Assembly (NCBI RefSeq): GCF_003028855.1 | Contig: NZ_CP028324.1 | Location: 4,774,001 to 4,838,000, forward strand | From: Pseudoduganella armeniaca | GTDB taxonomy: Bacteria > Pseudomonadota > Gammaproteobacteria > Burkholderiales > Burkholderiaceae_D | Direction of reading: 5' to 3' | Length of the DNA stretch: 64,000 nt | Part shown: positions 53,701-62,207 of the stretch, piece after piece | Position numbering within the stretch: position 1 is the first letter of the stretch | Layout: every line of letters begins with the position of its first letter | Made by a program: the position numbers and the translations under genes | Notes under the pieces: generated by a model | Told to the model about the DNA's origin: nothing | The model's input: only the letters and a program-made list of their open reading frames with translations | Databases searched by the model: none

Positions 53701-53831
53701 TCAAGATCGACAACGTGACGGACCGCGATCCCGAGCCGGCACCGCAGACCAATGCCAGCTACGGCATCAACCCGGCGCTGTACGACGTGGTCGGCCGCGC
53801 CTACCGGGTCGGCCTGCGCTACAGCTTCTGA
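50778..53831 (+). CDS. TonB-dependent receptor of a glycan-utilisation operon
   Basis: 1017-aa receptor. Signal peptide (ending DAMAQ, residue ~27), an Ala/Ser-rich linker, a TonB-box region (VVRISGSRIVARGFTQPTPTTSLT), plug (SLSLRGLGTIRTLTLLDGQRVVG, VDVVTGGASASYGSDAVGGVVNFVTDKKFTG) and a large barrel ending GLRYSF. The plug is of the sugar/oligosaccharide receptor class. I set the start at the ATG at 50778 with a GGAGA site; the ORF's earlier ATG at 50646 lies between the operators and the gene. It heads an operon under two LacI-type sites. Confidence 0.93.
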   Translation: MRTPFHPTLIRLAIAGAFALPGFDAMAQQDMPAPAVSDTDASASSAQSTETPPAGVADAAQAARAAPAVVSSGASGEPEGPTSVVRISGSRIVARGFTQPTPTTSLTTADLEKAAKPNLFNTLAELPALQGSTGRTTSTNSTSSGIQGLSSLSLRGLGTIRTLTLLDGQRVVGANVTGVTDVSQFPQLLVKRVDVVTGGASASYGSDAVGGVVNFVTDKKFTGFKANVQGGMTKYSDDKGGTLQAAWGRGFLDDRLHVAISGEFTKENGIDSPGFGEVGPNGRTWYKNPAYSVRPLAQTTDGLPQYRVIEHAQQYQYAKYGLITNGPLQGTAFGPGGVPFPFQYGSNGVPDGRGGVTGCINPFCIGGDLSGSVGAGTNLAMNFKRQVAYTRLSWDLNPDNEIYFTANYAQVASNFSPNPGAAKNGNLTIQCSNPFLPASIVAACAQNGITSFAYGTANAIFPANINVHPTRTQRRFVLGADGKLALLGREWSYDAYVTHGENKTNIDVHDITLNARYNAAIDAMRGPDGRIVCRNPVAAASGCVPLNMIGDNPIDPAAWAYIAPAQGPRQRTTQSQDVASFNLNGELFEGWAGPIALATGAEYRREKYRVRGDAYGAGVTPDSPNNAFYPADPLLNTTVGNNWYAGNYHNGEGSYNVREAYVELNIPILKSATWGEANINLADRETKYSTAGSVGSWKLGASWQTPIDGLRLRGVTSKDVRAPNLSELFAAPVVVNNVVQYQGNTISVQERTVGNTALRPEIARNNSFGIVLNQPKWAPGFSISADYFDIKVRGVISALTIQQEVDLCVAGNQEICAAMVLNSPGNNYVTLQNFNLASLHTKGVDIETAYRTNLDKFGLPGRFTLRALGTRMLHYITDSGVVGTIPVDGAGSNIGNTPKWKVLAQQTWEHDKLSLSLTERWISDGTYRNDFIECQANCPVSTLIHPTIYDNRMKGATYLDIGGSWNFSKQLQAYFKIDNVTDRDPEPAPQTNASYGINPALYDVVGRAYRVGLRYSF

Positions 53832-53837
53832 CGCGCC

Positions 53838-55145
53838 GTGGCCAATCTCGCGTTCGTCCTGCTGGCGGTCGGCCTGCTGACCGTCATGATCGCCTGGGGC
53901 AAGGTGCAGCCGCTGCTGGCGTTCGTCGTCGCCGCGCTGGTGGCGGCCCTGCTGCTGGGCGTACCGCCCGCGCGGATTCCCGGCGCCATCGAGAAGGGCA
54001 TCGGCGACCTGCTGGGCTCTCTCGTCGTCGTCATCTGCCTGGGCGCCGTGTTCGGCAAGCTGATTGCCGACAGCGGCGCGGCCCGGCGTATCGCCACCTG
54101 CCTGATCGCTGTCATGGGACCGTCACGGCTGCCGTTGGCGCTGACGGTGACGGGCCTGGTGGTCGGCGTGCCGCTGTACTACAACGTCGGCTTCGTGCTG
54201 CTGGTGCCGCTGATCCTGTCGCTGGTGTTCCAGTCCGGCCGGCCCGCCGTCGCGCTGGCCGTGCCGCTGTTGGCCGGCCTGTCGATCGCCCATGGCTTCC
54301 TGCCGCCGCACCCGGCGCCCACCGCGCTGGTCGCCACCGTGCACGCGGACATGGGCACGACGCTGCTGTACGGGCTCGTCGTGGCCATCCCGACGCTCGC
54401 GATCGCCGGCCCGTTGTTCGCCACCACGCTGCGCCGGATCCAGGCCGCGCCGCCGCTGTTCGCCAACTCCGCCGTGGCGGACGCAGACTTGCCGGGCACC
54501 TTCAACAGCTTCGCCACGGCGCTGCTGCCGGTGCTGCTGCTGGGCGCCGGCACGCTGGCGACGATGGCAAGGCCGGACCTGGCGAACGCCCTGGCCTTCT
54601 GGACCAATCCGCTGACGGTGATGCTGCTGTCGTATGGCGTGGCGGCCGTCACGCTCGGGCTGGCGCGCGGCCAGCGGCTGCCGGCCGTGATGGCCGGCGC
54701 CCAGGACGCGATGCGCGAGATCGCGCCGATCCTGCTGATCATCGCCGGCGCCGGCGCCCTGAAGCAGGTCCTGGTCGTGTCGGGCGTCAGCGCGCAACTG
54801 GGCGACATGCTGGGCAGCCTGCCGGTGCCGCCGCTGGTGCTGGGCTGGTCGGTGGCGACGGTGATCCGCATCTGCCTCGGCTCGGCCACCGTGGCCGGCG
54901 TGACGGCCGGCGGCATCGTCGCGCCGTTGGTGCAAAGCTCCGGCGCCGACCCCAACCTGATGGTGCTGGCCATTGGTGCGGGAAGCCTGATGTGCAGCCA
55001 CGTCAACGACTCGGGCTTCTGGATGTTCAAGGAGTATTTCGGGCTGTCGCTGGCGGACACCTTCCGTTCCTGGACCCTGATGGAGACGCTGGTCGGCGTG
55101 TTCGGCCTGCTGTTCGTGCTGCTGTTGTCGCTGTTGATCGGATAA
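53838..55145 (+). CDS. GntP-family gluconate/sugar-acid permease
   Basis: 435-aa inner-membrane symporter with about 12 hydrophobic helices. GntP-family blocks: GLVVGVPLYYNVGFVLLVPL, FLPPHPAPTALV, GSATVAGVTAGGIVAP and SHVNDSGFWMFKEYFGLS. It starts with GTG 6 nt after the receptor stop. It carries gluconate or related aldonic/uronic acids into the cell, which suggests the operon releases a sugar acid outside. Confidence 0.94.
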   Translation: MANLAFVLLAVGLLTVMIAWGKVQPLLAFVVAALVAALLLGVPPARIPGAIEKGIGDLLGSLVVVICLGAVFGKLIADSGAARRIATCLIAVMGPSRLPLALTVTGLVVGVPLYYNVGFVLLVPLILSLVFQSGRPAVALAVPLLAGLSIAHGFLPPHPAPTALVATVHADMGTTLLYGLVVAIPTLAIAGPLFATTLRRIQAAPPLFANSAVADADLPGTFNSFATALLPVLLLGAGTLATMARPDLANALAFWTNPLTVMLLSYGVAAVTLGLARGQRLPAVMAGAQDAMREIAPILLIIAGAGALKQVLVVSGVSAQLGDMLGSLPVPPLVLGWSVATVIRICLGSATVAGVTAGGIVAPLVQSSGADPNLMVLAIGAGSLMCSHVNDSGFWMFKEYFGLSLADTFRSWTLMETLVGVFGLLFVLLLSLLIG

Positions 55146-55148
55146 TCG

Positions 55149-58145
55149 ATGAGAACCATGCTTGCCACGCTTGCCCTGCTGCTGTCCACCACGGCGGTCG
55201 CCTCCCCTTCCGCCTACCAATCGCTGCCGGACGATCCTCGCGCCATCGTCGTGCGCGCGCCGGCCGACGGCAAGGTCGATGCCAGCGCCGCGCTGCAGCA
55301 GGCCATCGACCGTGCGGCGAATGACGGCGAAGGCGGCGTGGTGTTCCTGCCGTCCGGCCGCTACCGCATCACGCGCAGCATCCTGATCCCGCTGGCCGTA
55401 CGCATGTACGGCGTCGGTGCCACCCGTCCCGTCTTCGTGCTGGCGCCGCGCACGCCCGGCTTCCAGCAGGGCGTGGCGAACATGGTGATCTTCACCGGCG
55501 GCGACCAGTACAACGTGGGCAAGGTGCCGATGCCCGTGCCCGGCGCGGTGCCGCACGGCCGTCCGCCGGTACGCGATGCCAACTCCTCGACGTTCTATTC
55601 GGCGCTGTCGAACGTGGACTTCGAGATCGGCGACGGCAACCCGGCCGCGGCGGCCGTGCGCATGCACACGGCCCAGCACTCGAACCTGAGCCACATCGAT
55701 TTTCATATCGGCTCGGGCCTGGCCGGCGTCTACCAGGTCGGCAATATCGCCTACGACCTGCGCTTCCACGGCGGCCGCTATGGCATCCTCGGCGAGAAAA
55801 CGTCGCCGGCCTGGCAGTTCACGCTGCTCGACTCCACGTTCGAGGGCCAGCGCGACGCCGCCATCCGCGAGCACGAGGCCGGCCTCACGCTGGTCAACAC
55901 GACGATCCGCAACACGCCGGTGGGCATCGAGATCGACCGCGGCTATGGCGACTGGTTGTGGGGCAAGGACGTGCGCTTCGAGAACGTGAGCAGAGCCGCG
56001 CTCATCGTCAGCAACGAGAACAACGTCTACACGCAGGTCGGCTTCGACAACGCCAGCGCGCGCAACGTGCCCACCTTCGTGCGCTTTCGCGACAGCGGCC
56101 GCACCTTGGCCGGCGCCGGGCCGGCCTACAGCGTCCCTGAATTCACGTACGGCCTGACCCTGGACCGGCTGGGCGAACCGGGCCGCTTCGACACGCGCTA
56201 CCGGACCGCGCCCGCAACGGCGGCCGCGCCCACGCCTGCCCTGCGGTCGCTGCCGCCCGCAGCCGAGTGGGCCAACGTGCGCCGCTTCGGCGCGCGCGGC
56301 GACGGCGTCACCGACGACACGGCCGCGCTGCAGAAGGCCATCGACAGCAGCCGCGTGGTCTACCTGCCGCTGGGCTTCTATGTTGTCAACGACACGATCC
56401 GGCTGCGCCCGGACAGCGTAATCGTCGGCCTGCACCCCGGCCTGACGCAGCTGCTGCTGCCGAACGGCTCGCCCGCCTACCAGGGCGTCGGCACGCCGAA
56501 GGCGCTGCTGGAGAGCGCGCGCGGTGGCGATGCCATCGTGTCCGGCATCGGTCTGGCGACCGGGGAAGTCAACCAGCGCGCGGTGGCGCTGCTGTGGCGC
56601 GCCGGGGAGCGCTCGCTGGTGGACGACGTGCGCATCCAGGGCGGCCACGGCACCCGCCTGTACGACGGCAGCCGCAACGACCCGTACCGCAAGGATGCCA
56701 AGTTCGACACCACGGCGCACTGGGACCGCCAGTACCCCAGCATCTGGGTGACCGACAACGGCGGCGGCACTTTCTCGGGCATCTGGTCGCCCAGCGGTTA
56801 CGCGCAGGCGGGCTTCTACGTGACCAACACGAAGACGCCGGGCCATGTGTACGAGCTGTCGGCCGAACACCACGTGCGCGCCGAGATCGTGCTGGACAAC
56901 GTGGAGAACTGGGAATTCCTCGCGCCGCAGACGGAGGAGGAAGTGCGCGACGGCGCGGATGCGGTGTCGCTGGAGATCCGCAACTCCCGCAAGCTGCTGT
57001 TCGCGAACTACCACGCCTACCGCGTCACGCGTTCCATCAAGCCGATGCCGGCTGCGGCGCTGATCACGAACTCCAGCGACATCCGCTTCCGCAACGTGCA
57101 CGTCAACGGCGAGAGCGGCTTCGCCACCTGCGACGACAACGGCTGCACCACCTTCCTGCGCGCCAGCAAATACCCGTACGAGAACGCCATCCGCGACGTC
57201 ACCCATGGCATCGACGTGCGCGAGCGCGAGTTTGCCGTGCTCGATTACACCGGCACGCAGAAGCAGGCGCCGGCGCCGCAGGGCAAGGTCGAGAAGCTGG
57301 CCGACGGCTTCTATTCGATCGCCGGTGCGGCGGTCGATGCGCGCGGCAAGCTGTACTTCGTCGACCGCCACTGGCGCCGCATCCACAGCTGGGCCCAGGA
57401 CGAAGGACTGGCTGTGGTGCGCGACGCGCCGCTCGACCCCGTCAACCTTGCCATCGACGGCAGCGGCAATGTGCTGGTGCTGTCGTCGTTCGGCCCGCAG
57501 GCGACCGTGTACGCTTTTAAGCCCGGTACGCCGGCGACGGAGATCACCATGATCGAGCCTGCGCCGGTGGCGCCACGGCCGGGAGCCAAGGTCGCGCTGC
57601 CCGTCAACTTCTGGCAGAACGGCGAGTTCCGCGACCAGCTCGACCCGCGCACCATGGAATTCACGACCTTGGCCGAGATGTTCGCGCGCGATGCCGCGCT
57701 GCCGCAGTCGCACGAATACGTGTCGCCGGACGGCAGCCTAGTGCTGCCGGCGTATCGCGTGCTGCGCCAGGGCGCGGCCGACCACCTGGGCTACCGCTGG
57801 TCGCACAGCCTGGATGCGCACGGCTTCGTCACTGCGCCGGTGGGCCAACGCGTGGTGTTTACGAACGGCTCGGAGAACCGCACGTTCAGCGGCGTGGTGG
57901 GCAACGGCGGCGCCCTGACGGACTTGCGCCCAGTGGCAGACCGGGGCGGCGAGAGCGCGGCGGTGGACGGTGCCGGCAACGTCTACGTGGCGAACGGCCA
58001 GGTATTCGTGTACGGCGCGGACGGCAAGGAAAAAGGCCGCATCGACGTGCCGGCCCGTCCCCTGCAGCTGCTCTTCGGCGGTGCCGACCGGCGCACGCTG
58101 TTCATCCTGACGCACGACGCGCTGTACGCGGCGCGTGTCGAGTAA
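55149..58145 (+). CDS. Exported double beta-helix (pectate lyase-3-like) protein with C-terminal propeller
   Basis: 998-aa protein with signal peptide (1-19). Two right-handed beta-helix modules of the Pectate_lyase_3/GH55-like type: the first from ~28 (APADGKVDASAALQQAIDRAANDGEGGVVFLPSGRY in pieces), the second from ~376 (WANVRRFGARGDGVTDDTAALQKAIDSSRVVYLP). From ~715 to the end, repeats like DGFYSIAGAAVDARGKLYFVD and ESAAVDGAGNVYVANG resemble an SMP-30/NHL-type beta-propeller. It is probably a periplasmic or surface glycan-cleaving enzyme; catalytic residues cannot be assigned. It is 3 nt after gntP-like. Confidence 0.85.
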   Translation: MRTMLATLALLLSTTAVASPSAYQSLPDDPRAIVVRAPADGKVDASAALQQAIDRAANDGEGGVVFLPSGRYRITRSILIPLAVRMYGVGATRPVFVLAPRTPGFQQGVANMVIFTGGDQYNVGKVPMPVPGAVPHGRPPVRDANSSTFYSALSNVDFEIGDGNPAAAAVRMHTAQHSNLSHIDFHIGSGLAGVYQVGNIAYDLRFHGGRYGILGEKTSPAWQFTLLDSTFEGQRDAAIREHEAGLTLVNTTIRNTPVGIEIDRGYGDWLWGKDVRFENVSRAALIVSNENNVYTQVGFDNASARNVPTFVRFRDSGRTLAGAGPAYSVPEFTYGLTLDRLGEPGRFDTRYRTAPATAAAPTPALRSLPPAAEWANVRRFGARGDGVTDDTAALQKAIDSSRVVYLPLGFYVVNDTIRLRPDSVIVGLHPGLTQLLLPNGSPAYQGVGTPKALLESARGGDAIVSGIGLATGEVNQRAVALLWRAGERSLVDDVRIQGGHGTRLYDGSRNDPYRKDAKFDTTAHWDRQYPSIWVTDNGGGTFSGIWSPSGYAQAGFYVTNTKTPGHVYELSAEHHVRAEIVLDNVENWEFLAPQTEEEVRDGADAVSLEIRNSRKLLFANYHAYRVTRSIKPMPAAALITNSSDIRFRNVHVNGESGFATCDDNGCTTFLRASKYPYENAIRDVTHGIDVREREFAVLDYTGTQKQAPAPQGKVEKLADGFYSIAGAAVDARGKLYFVDRHWRRIHSWAQDEGLAVVRDAPLDPVNLAIDGSGNVLVLSSFGPQATVYAFKPGTPATEITMIEPAPVAPRPGAKVALPVNFWQNGEFRDQLDPRTMEFTTLAEMFARDAALPQSHEYVSPDGSLVLPAYRVLRQGAADHLGYRWSHSLDAHGFVTAPVGQRVVFTNGSENRTFSGVVGNGGALTDLRPVADRGGESAAVDGAGNVYVANGQVFVYGADGKEKGRIDVPARPLQLLFGGADRRTLFILTHDALYAARVE

Positions 58146-58167
58146 GAGCCGCCGTATGGAAGACCGC

Positions 58168-58929
58168 ATGAAACGACTCGTCCTTGCTGCCCTTGCGCTG
58201 GCAGGAGCCGCCGACGCGCTCGCCGACAGCCAGTTCAAGCTGCTGGTGCTGGCGATGCCCGGCAAGTACCACTACGAGTACATCCCCATCGCGCGTGACA
58301 GCCTGGAAAAGCTGGGCAAGCTGCATTCGTTCGACGTCACGTACACGCACCGTCCGGAAGCCTTCGACGGCGACCTCAGAGAGTATGCGGCCGTGATGTT
58401 CCTGAACACGCCGGGCGAGGAGCTGAACCCGGCGCAGCGGGCCAAGTTCGAGGCCTATATGAAAGGTGGAGGCAACGCCATCGTCGTGCACCGCGCCGCC
58501 ATCACGCCACCGGACGCGTGGCTCTGGTACGAGAAGCTCGTCGGCCGCCGCGTCGGCGTGCACCCGATGCTGCAGACGGGCGTCATCACCATCGCGGACA
58601 AGGGTTTTCCCGCCACGTTCGGGTTGCCGGAGCGGTGGATATGGAGCGACGAGTTCTATGTCACCACCAATCCCTACAACGTGACGATCCAACCGGTGCT
58701 GAACGTGGACGAATCGAGCTACGATCCGACCAAGATCTGGCCGGGCCAGGTGGCCCGCGGCATGGGGCGCGACCATCCGGTAGCGTGGTACCACCGGGTC
58801 GAGCAGGGGCGCGTCTTCGTCACCACCCTGGGGCACAACGGCGAGATGTACCGCGATCCGCAGTACCTGGGGCATTTGATGGGCGGGATTTATTGGGCGG
58901 CGACAGGGATGGGACAGTCGGGGCGATAG
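58168..58929 (+). CDS. ThuA-like domain protein
   Basis: 253-aa exported protein of the ThuA (trehalose utilisation, glutamine-amidotransferase-like fold) family. Signal peptide MKRLVLAALALAGAADALA; then FKLLVLAMPGKYHYEYIPIARDSL, AVMFLNTPGEELNPAQRAKFEAYMKGGGNAIVVHRA and a C-terminal GRDHPVAWYHRVEQGRVFVTTLGHNGEMY, which are family hallmarks. The start ATG at 58168 has GGAAG; another ATG at 58156 is in frame. It is 22 nt after the beta-helix gene, so the last gene of the operon. Confidence 0.9.
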   Translation: MKRLVLAALALAGAADALADSQFKLLVLAMPGKYHYEYIPIARDSLEKLGKLHSFDVTYTHRPEAFDGDLREYAAVMFLNTPGEELNPAQRAKFEAYMKGGGNAIVVHRAAITPPDAWLWYEKLVGRRVGVHPMLQTGVITIADKGFPATFGLPERWIWSDEFYVTTNPYNVTIQPVLNVDESSYDPTKIWPGQVARGMGRDHPVAWYHRVEQGRVFVTTLGHNGEMYRDPQYLGHLMGGIYWAATGMGQSGR

Positions 58930-58970
58930 GGTTCATCCTCCGGCGATCCGCTGCCGAATGCGACCAGTCC

Positions 58971-59462
58971 TCAGCACACCTTGTTCGCTGACAGATCGCA
59001 GCCACCCGTTGTGCTCCCGCCAGCGCCGCCTGTCACTTTCTGTTGGGTGTACTTCCACTTGACCCTGGCAAACTTGATACTTACGTGCTCGGTCAGGATG
59101 GCACCACCCATGATGTTTGGCACGACCGCGCCGATCAGCACATTCTCCAGTTCGATCTCGAAGTATTTGACGCGCTCGCCGTGCCCGTCGGCACGCATGA
59201 ATTCGAATTTTGCTTTCGGGATGGTTTTGCCGGCGGAGCACGTCTGCAGCAACATCGGTGACGACAGGTCGGTCAGCTTTGAAATCACTACATCACCGTG
59301 TTCGCAACGTTCGGCCGTGTGACCGCCTCCAGTAGAGGCGGTAGCCGACTTCGGCTGCATGACGCTCCAGACGGCGGAGGTGCACTCGATCCACTCCCTG
59401 TGCTTCTCGTCCGCCGACTCTCCTTTGATACCATCAATCTGCAGATAGACATCGATTGCCAT
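58971..59462 (-). CDS. hcp: Type VI secretion tube protein Hcp (orphan copy)
   Basis: 163-aa Hcp, same length as the copy at 28373 and about 70% identical by eye, with the same start MAIDVYLQIDGIKGES and the same SATASTGGGHTAERCEH loop. It differs near the C-terminus (CDLSANKVC). It stands 30 kb from the T6SS cluster and is divergent from a two-gene set that looks like an effector/immunity pair, the usual setting for an Hcp with a dedicated cargo. Confidence 0.95.
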   Translation of the reverse strand: MAIDVYLQIDGIKGESADEKHREWIECTSAVWSVMQPKSATASTGGGHTAERCEHGDVVISKLTDLSSPMLLQTCSAGKTIPKAKFEFMRADGHGERVKYFEIELENVLIGAVVPNIMGGAILTEHVSIKFARVKWKYTQQKVTGGAGGSTTGGCDLSANKVC

Positions 59463-59639
59463 GACTCCTCCGTGAGGTGAGCAACATCGTAAAGTGTGCG
59501 CTTAACGATGCTCCATCGGACTGCGATCGGCCATGTTGAGGAAGCGCAGATACACACAGCTCCGGTGGAGTCATGCTATGTCACCAACCGCGTCCGGCTT
59601 CGCACGACGCTGGTCTGATGTTTCCTCTGGAGGACTACG

Positions 59640-60194
59640 ATGCATGCAATCTCGAAGTGGCTTGCCTGCGCAGTCACATCAGCCATTGCCACGGCCGCAG
59701 TTGCGCAAAATCACGTGGCGAGCGCCTACAGTCCCTTGACCGATGCAGCATGTTCGGCTCACGTGGATGACAGCACTACCGGGGCGCAAACGATGATATG
59801 TCCAGGCGTGCACGGCTACCGGTTACGCGTGACCGAAGACGACGAACGCTCCTCGGTGGACGTCATTACACCCGATGGTCGCTCGTTCGCATTGAACTTC
59901 TGGGATGTCGTGACACGCGGCTTCTCGACATTGGGTCCGCATGCCGAGTGGCGCAGCAATGTCGTCAATGGCACTGCCACCCCGTTTGCTGTCATTGTTG
60001 GAGTGAATGCGCTGGACCAGGGCGATCCGGACAATCCCCGCGCACGCCCGCTCCTTGCCGTGGCCAGGATTGGTCGCGATGAAGCGTGCGTTACCCATCG
60101 TATCGATGCCGCGCTCCCTGGCGCGGCCCACCGCGCTCGCATCGCAGCAGCGCAGGCCCACGCGCCGTGCCTGCACGGCACGGCAAATAGATAA
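59640..60194 (+). CDS. Hypothetical periplasmic protein, candidate T6SS immunity protein
   Basis: 184 aa with a signal peptide (1-22, ending AAVAQ); no family recognised. The mature part has four cysteines (38, 54, ~150, ~177), suiting two disulfides in the periplasm, and a beta-rich pattern (YRLRVTEDDERSSVDVITPDGRSFALNFWDV). A GGAGG site lies 6 nt before the ATG. It is 9 nt upstream of the peptidase gene. I infer a periplasmic inhibitor of that peptidase from export, pairing and hcp proximity. Confidence 0.65.
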   Translation: MHAISKWLACAVTSAIATAAVAQNHVASAYSPLTDAACSAHVDDSTTGAQTMICPGVHGYRLRVTEDDERSSVDVITPDGRSFALNFWDVVTRGFSTLGPHAEWRSNVVNGTATPFAVIVGVNALDQGDPDNPRARPLLAVARIGRDEACVTHRIDAALPGAAHRARIAAAQAHAPCLHGTANR

Positions 60195-60203
60195 GGAGGA
60201 TTT

Positions 60204-60587
60204 ATGCCGCAACCCTCAGCCGCATGCAAGCGTGCACTGGCCGATGCCAATGCGTTGTGCCCCAACCGGAACCGTGAGGCTGACGGCCTGATGGGGGATG
60301 CCGCCCACCAAAAAAGGAAGAGCGATCACAACGAAGGCAACGCCTTCGACTTGACACATGACCCGGCCAACGGGGTCGACTGTCATTTCTTTGCCAAACT
60401 CGTGCTGCTGGATTACCGCGTCAGTTACGTCATCTGGAACCGGCAGATCTACAACACCGCCTCTGCCGGCGAAGGGTGGCGCCCCTATCACGGCAGGAAC
60501 GGTCATACGCACCATATGCATGTATCGATCAAGGCGGCGCTGCGGGACATTGCCTCGCCCTGGCCTTGGGCTTCGCTGGAGTGCTAA
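60204..60587 (+). CDS. Small M15-like peptidoglycan peptidase, candidate T6SS effector
   Basis: 127-aa protein without signal peptide. Zinc-peptidase marks of the M15/VanY-endolysin fold: KSDHNEGNAFDLTHD gives His42 and Asp49, and GHTHHMHVS gives His106. VSYVIWNRQIYN followed by WRPYHGRNGHTHHMH is the pattern of phage-type endolysin peptidases. The ribosome binding site AAGGAGG is very strong. It should cut peptidoglycan peptides; lacking an export signal it needs another route, for which the nearby Hcp is the obvious candidate. Confidence 0.7.
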   Translation: MPQPSAACKRALADANALCPNRNREADGLMGDAAHQKRKSDHNEGNAFDLTHDPANGVDCHFFAKLVLLDYRVSYVIWNRQIYNTASAGEGWRPYHGRNGHTHHMHVSIKAALRDIASPWPWASLEC

Positions 60588-60714
60588 ACCATCGTATGCG
60601 AACGCTCTACCCTAGCGCTCAAAACGGCTGAACAGAGCCGAACTGACCGTCGTCGTGCGCTGGCAAGCCCATGTGGGCGCGCAAGAGCTCTAACGACGGT
60701 GCGCGCCTGCTGCC

Positions 60715-60960
60715 TTACTGCCCCACGCAAATTATCTTCGTCACATACTCGCTGGCAGCCGCCTTCTTCTTGGCGGCCCAGTCGATGACTTCCTGCGCCT
60801 GCGCCACCGTCATCACGGTGGCCTTGTCCTTGTTGCGGATAAAGGAGACGCCCTCGAACACGCCTTCCTTGCTGCGCATGACCTTGGCGAATACAGGCGG
60901 CTTGCGGTCGCCGTCGCTGATCTTGTTTTGCTGCACGAGGTAGCGCTGGTCGTTGTCCAT
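60715..60960 (-). CDS. Small hypothetical protein
   Basis: 81 aa, family unknown, soluble and basic (MDNDQRYLVQQNKISDGDRKPPVFAKVMRS...). No signal, membrane segment or known motif; a weak GGAT site precedes the ATG. Codon-like composition is more AT-rich than the core genes. It lies between the effector-like gene and the TIR gene, convergent with the first. It could be a chance ORF but the amphipathic C-terminus looks protein-like. Confidence 0.5.
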   Translation of the reverse strand: MDNDQRYLVQQNKISDGDRKPPVFAKVMRSKEGVFEGVSFIRNKDKATVMTVAQAQEVIDWAAKKKAAASEYVTKIICVGQ

Positions 60961-61199
60961 ATGCTTATCCGATTTGTTTGATGAGTGTTTTGCAGAGTTT
61001 TAAAAAACGAACGGTAGAGGCAACCTCATCATTGTTCGCCGCGTTACAGCCGGTTTCACTACAGCGAGGCTGGCGGGCCGCCGGATAGAAGTCAATCAGA
61101 TATAATTAAACTAGGAGTGCAAAGCAAGCCAGACGCGCTTAAATACGCACCTTCGTTGACTAAAACAGAGCCGGTGACCATAGAACGTTAGATAACGCT

Positions 61200-62207
61200 T
61201 CAGTCGCGGAGCTCATCAGCTAGTAAATCTAAACGCTCTATTGCGAAGGAACTGATTTGTGCAGGTGTGTACCTTCGAGCATCGATGTAACCATCATTGG
61301 CAAGGACCCCCTCAACGACACCCTCCCCCGTTCTAATATACATAATTCTTTGATAAGCCCTCTGCATCACTATCTCTCGAATTGCGCGGAATTCGATACC
61401 ACACCAATCTTTTCTTTGGTAATCGTCTGAAATGAAAACCATTATAAGATCAGCACGCTCTCGATAAATACTTTGCAGCAACGTATCGATAGATGGCCTT
61501 GCGAGCTGTGACTGATAGTTGAAATCATAAAACACACTATCGGCACCCAACTCTTGCTCTAATAGCTCTGTGATATTTTGAACAAGCGCACGAACTTCAC
61601 CAGGAAAAGAAACTGCAATTTTGAACTTATGCTTAGAAATATCAACAATAGTTCTTCTGCTCACATCAACCTCCAGTTCTAACGCGTCATTAGGTATTGC
61701 AGAGTTAATGTTTCCTTTGCTGCCTTTTGTCTCATCCTCCACATTCAGAAGCGACAAGAATGGCGCCTTCTCACCGTCGGTTAAGTAATGCATATATTGC
61801 GCCAAAGCACCGCGGATGTTCTCTCGAAAAATGGGCAAATGCTCGTTCGACAACTGACTAGCAACCTCCGCAGCGTTACCTGAAGACACCTTGCTATTAT
61901 TACCCATTTTTACTATACCGTCGAGGGCGTTCTTATACGCCTCTGTTGCCGTCAGCATCCCTAGGTTCATTAGAACTTCGCTAGCTGATACCTGGCGAGG
62001 TTTCATCGTAATGGGCGGATCAAAGTGCAGGGATTTCGCCAATTTTCCCGCCAGCTCGCCCCAATTCGCCTCAGCTGTTAGATACTTGGCGTTTGCTATA
62101 TGTTCAAATCCTACGTGCACTTTCTGGCTAAAATACCCCTCAGGTATGAATTCGAGTAAATCATTAACCAGAAGTGCTCGTAATTGCCTTAGCGTCCAAG
62201 CATCCAA
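61200..62207 (-). CDS. TIR-domain protein, probable defence gene
   Basis: 335 aa with a TTG start at 62205-62207, supported by AGGAG 7 nt upstream; the only ATG nearby is out of frame. Residues 193-330 form a TIR domain: FKIAVSFPGEV, VFYDFNYQSQLARPSIDTLLQSIY, LIMVFISDDYQRKDWCGIEFRAI, where Glu272 in WCGIE matches the catalytic NADase glutamate. Residues 1-190 are not recognised and may sense or recruit. It is clearly AT-richer than the neighbours, indicating transfer. Bacterial TIR proteins usually kill infected cells by NAD loss or make cyclic signal molecules. The 239 bp after it hold nothing I can name. Confidence 0.85.
   Translation of the reverse strand: MDAWTLRQLRALLVNDLLEFIPEGYFSQKVHVGFEHIANAKYLTAEANWGELAGKLAKSLHFDPPITMKPRQVSASEVLMNLGMLTATEAYKNALDGIVKMGNNSKVSSGNAAEVASQLSNEHLPIFRENIRGALAQYMHYLTDGEKAPFLSLLNVEDETKGSKGNINSAIPNDALELEVDVSRRTIVDISKHKFKIAVSFPGEVRALVQNITELLEQELGADSVFYDFNYQSQLARPSIDTLLQSIYRERADLIMVFISDDYQRKDWCGIEFRAIREIVMQRAYQRIMYIRTGEGVVEGVLANDGYIDARRYTPAQISSFAIERLDLLADELRD

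Noticed and set aside
54123..57713. A 1196-codon minus-strand frame opposite the GntP and beta-helix genes
   Set aside because: Same composition-driven shadow; the plus-strand genes have clear families, signal peptides and ribosome binding sites.
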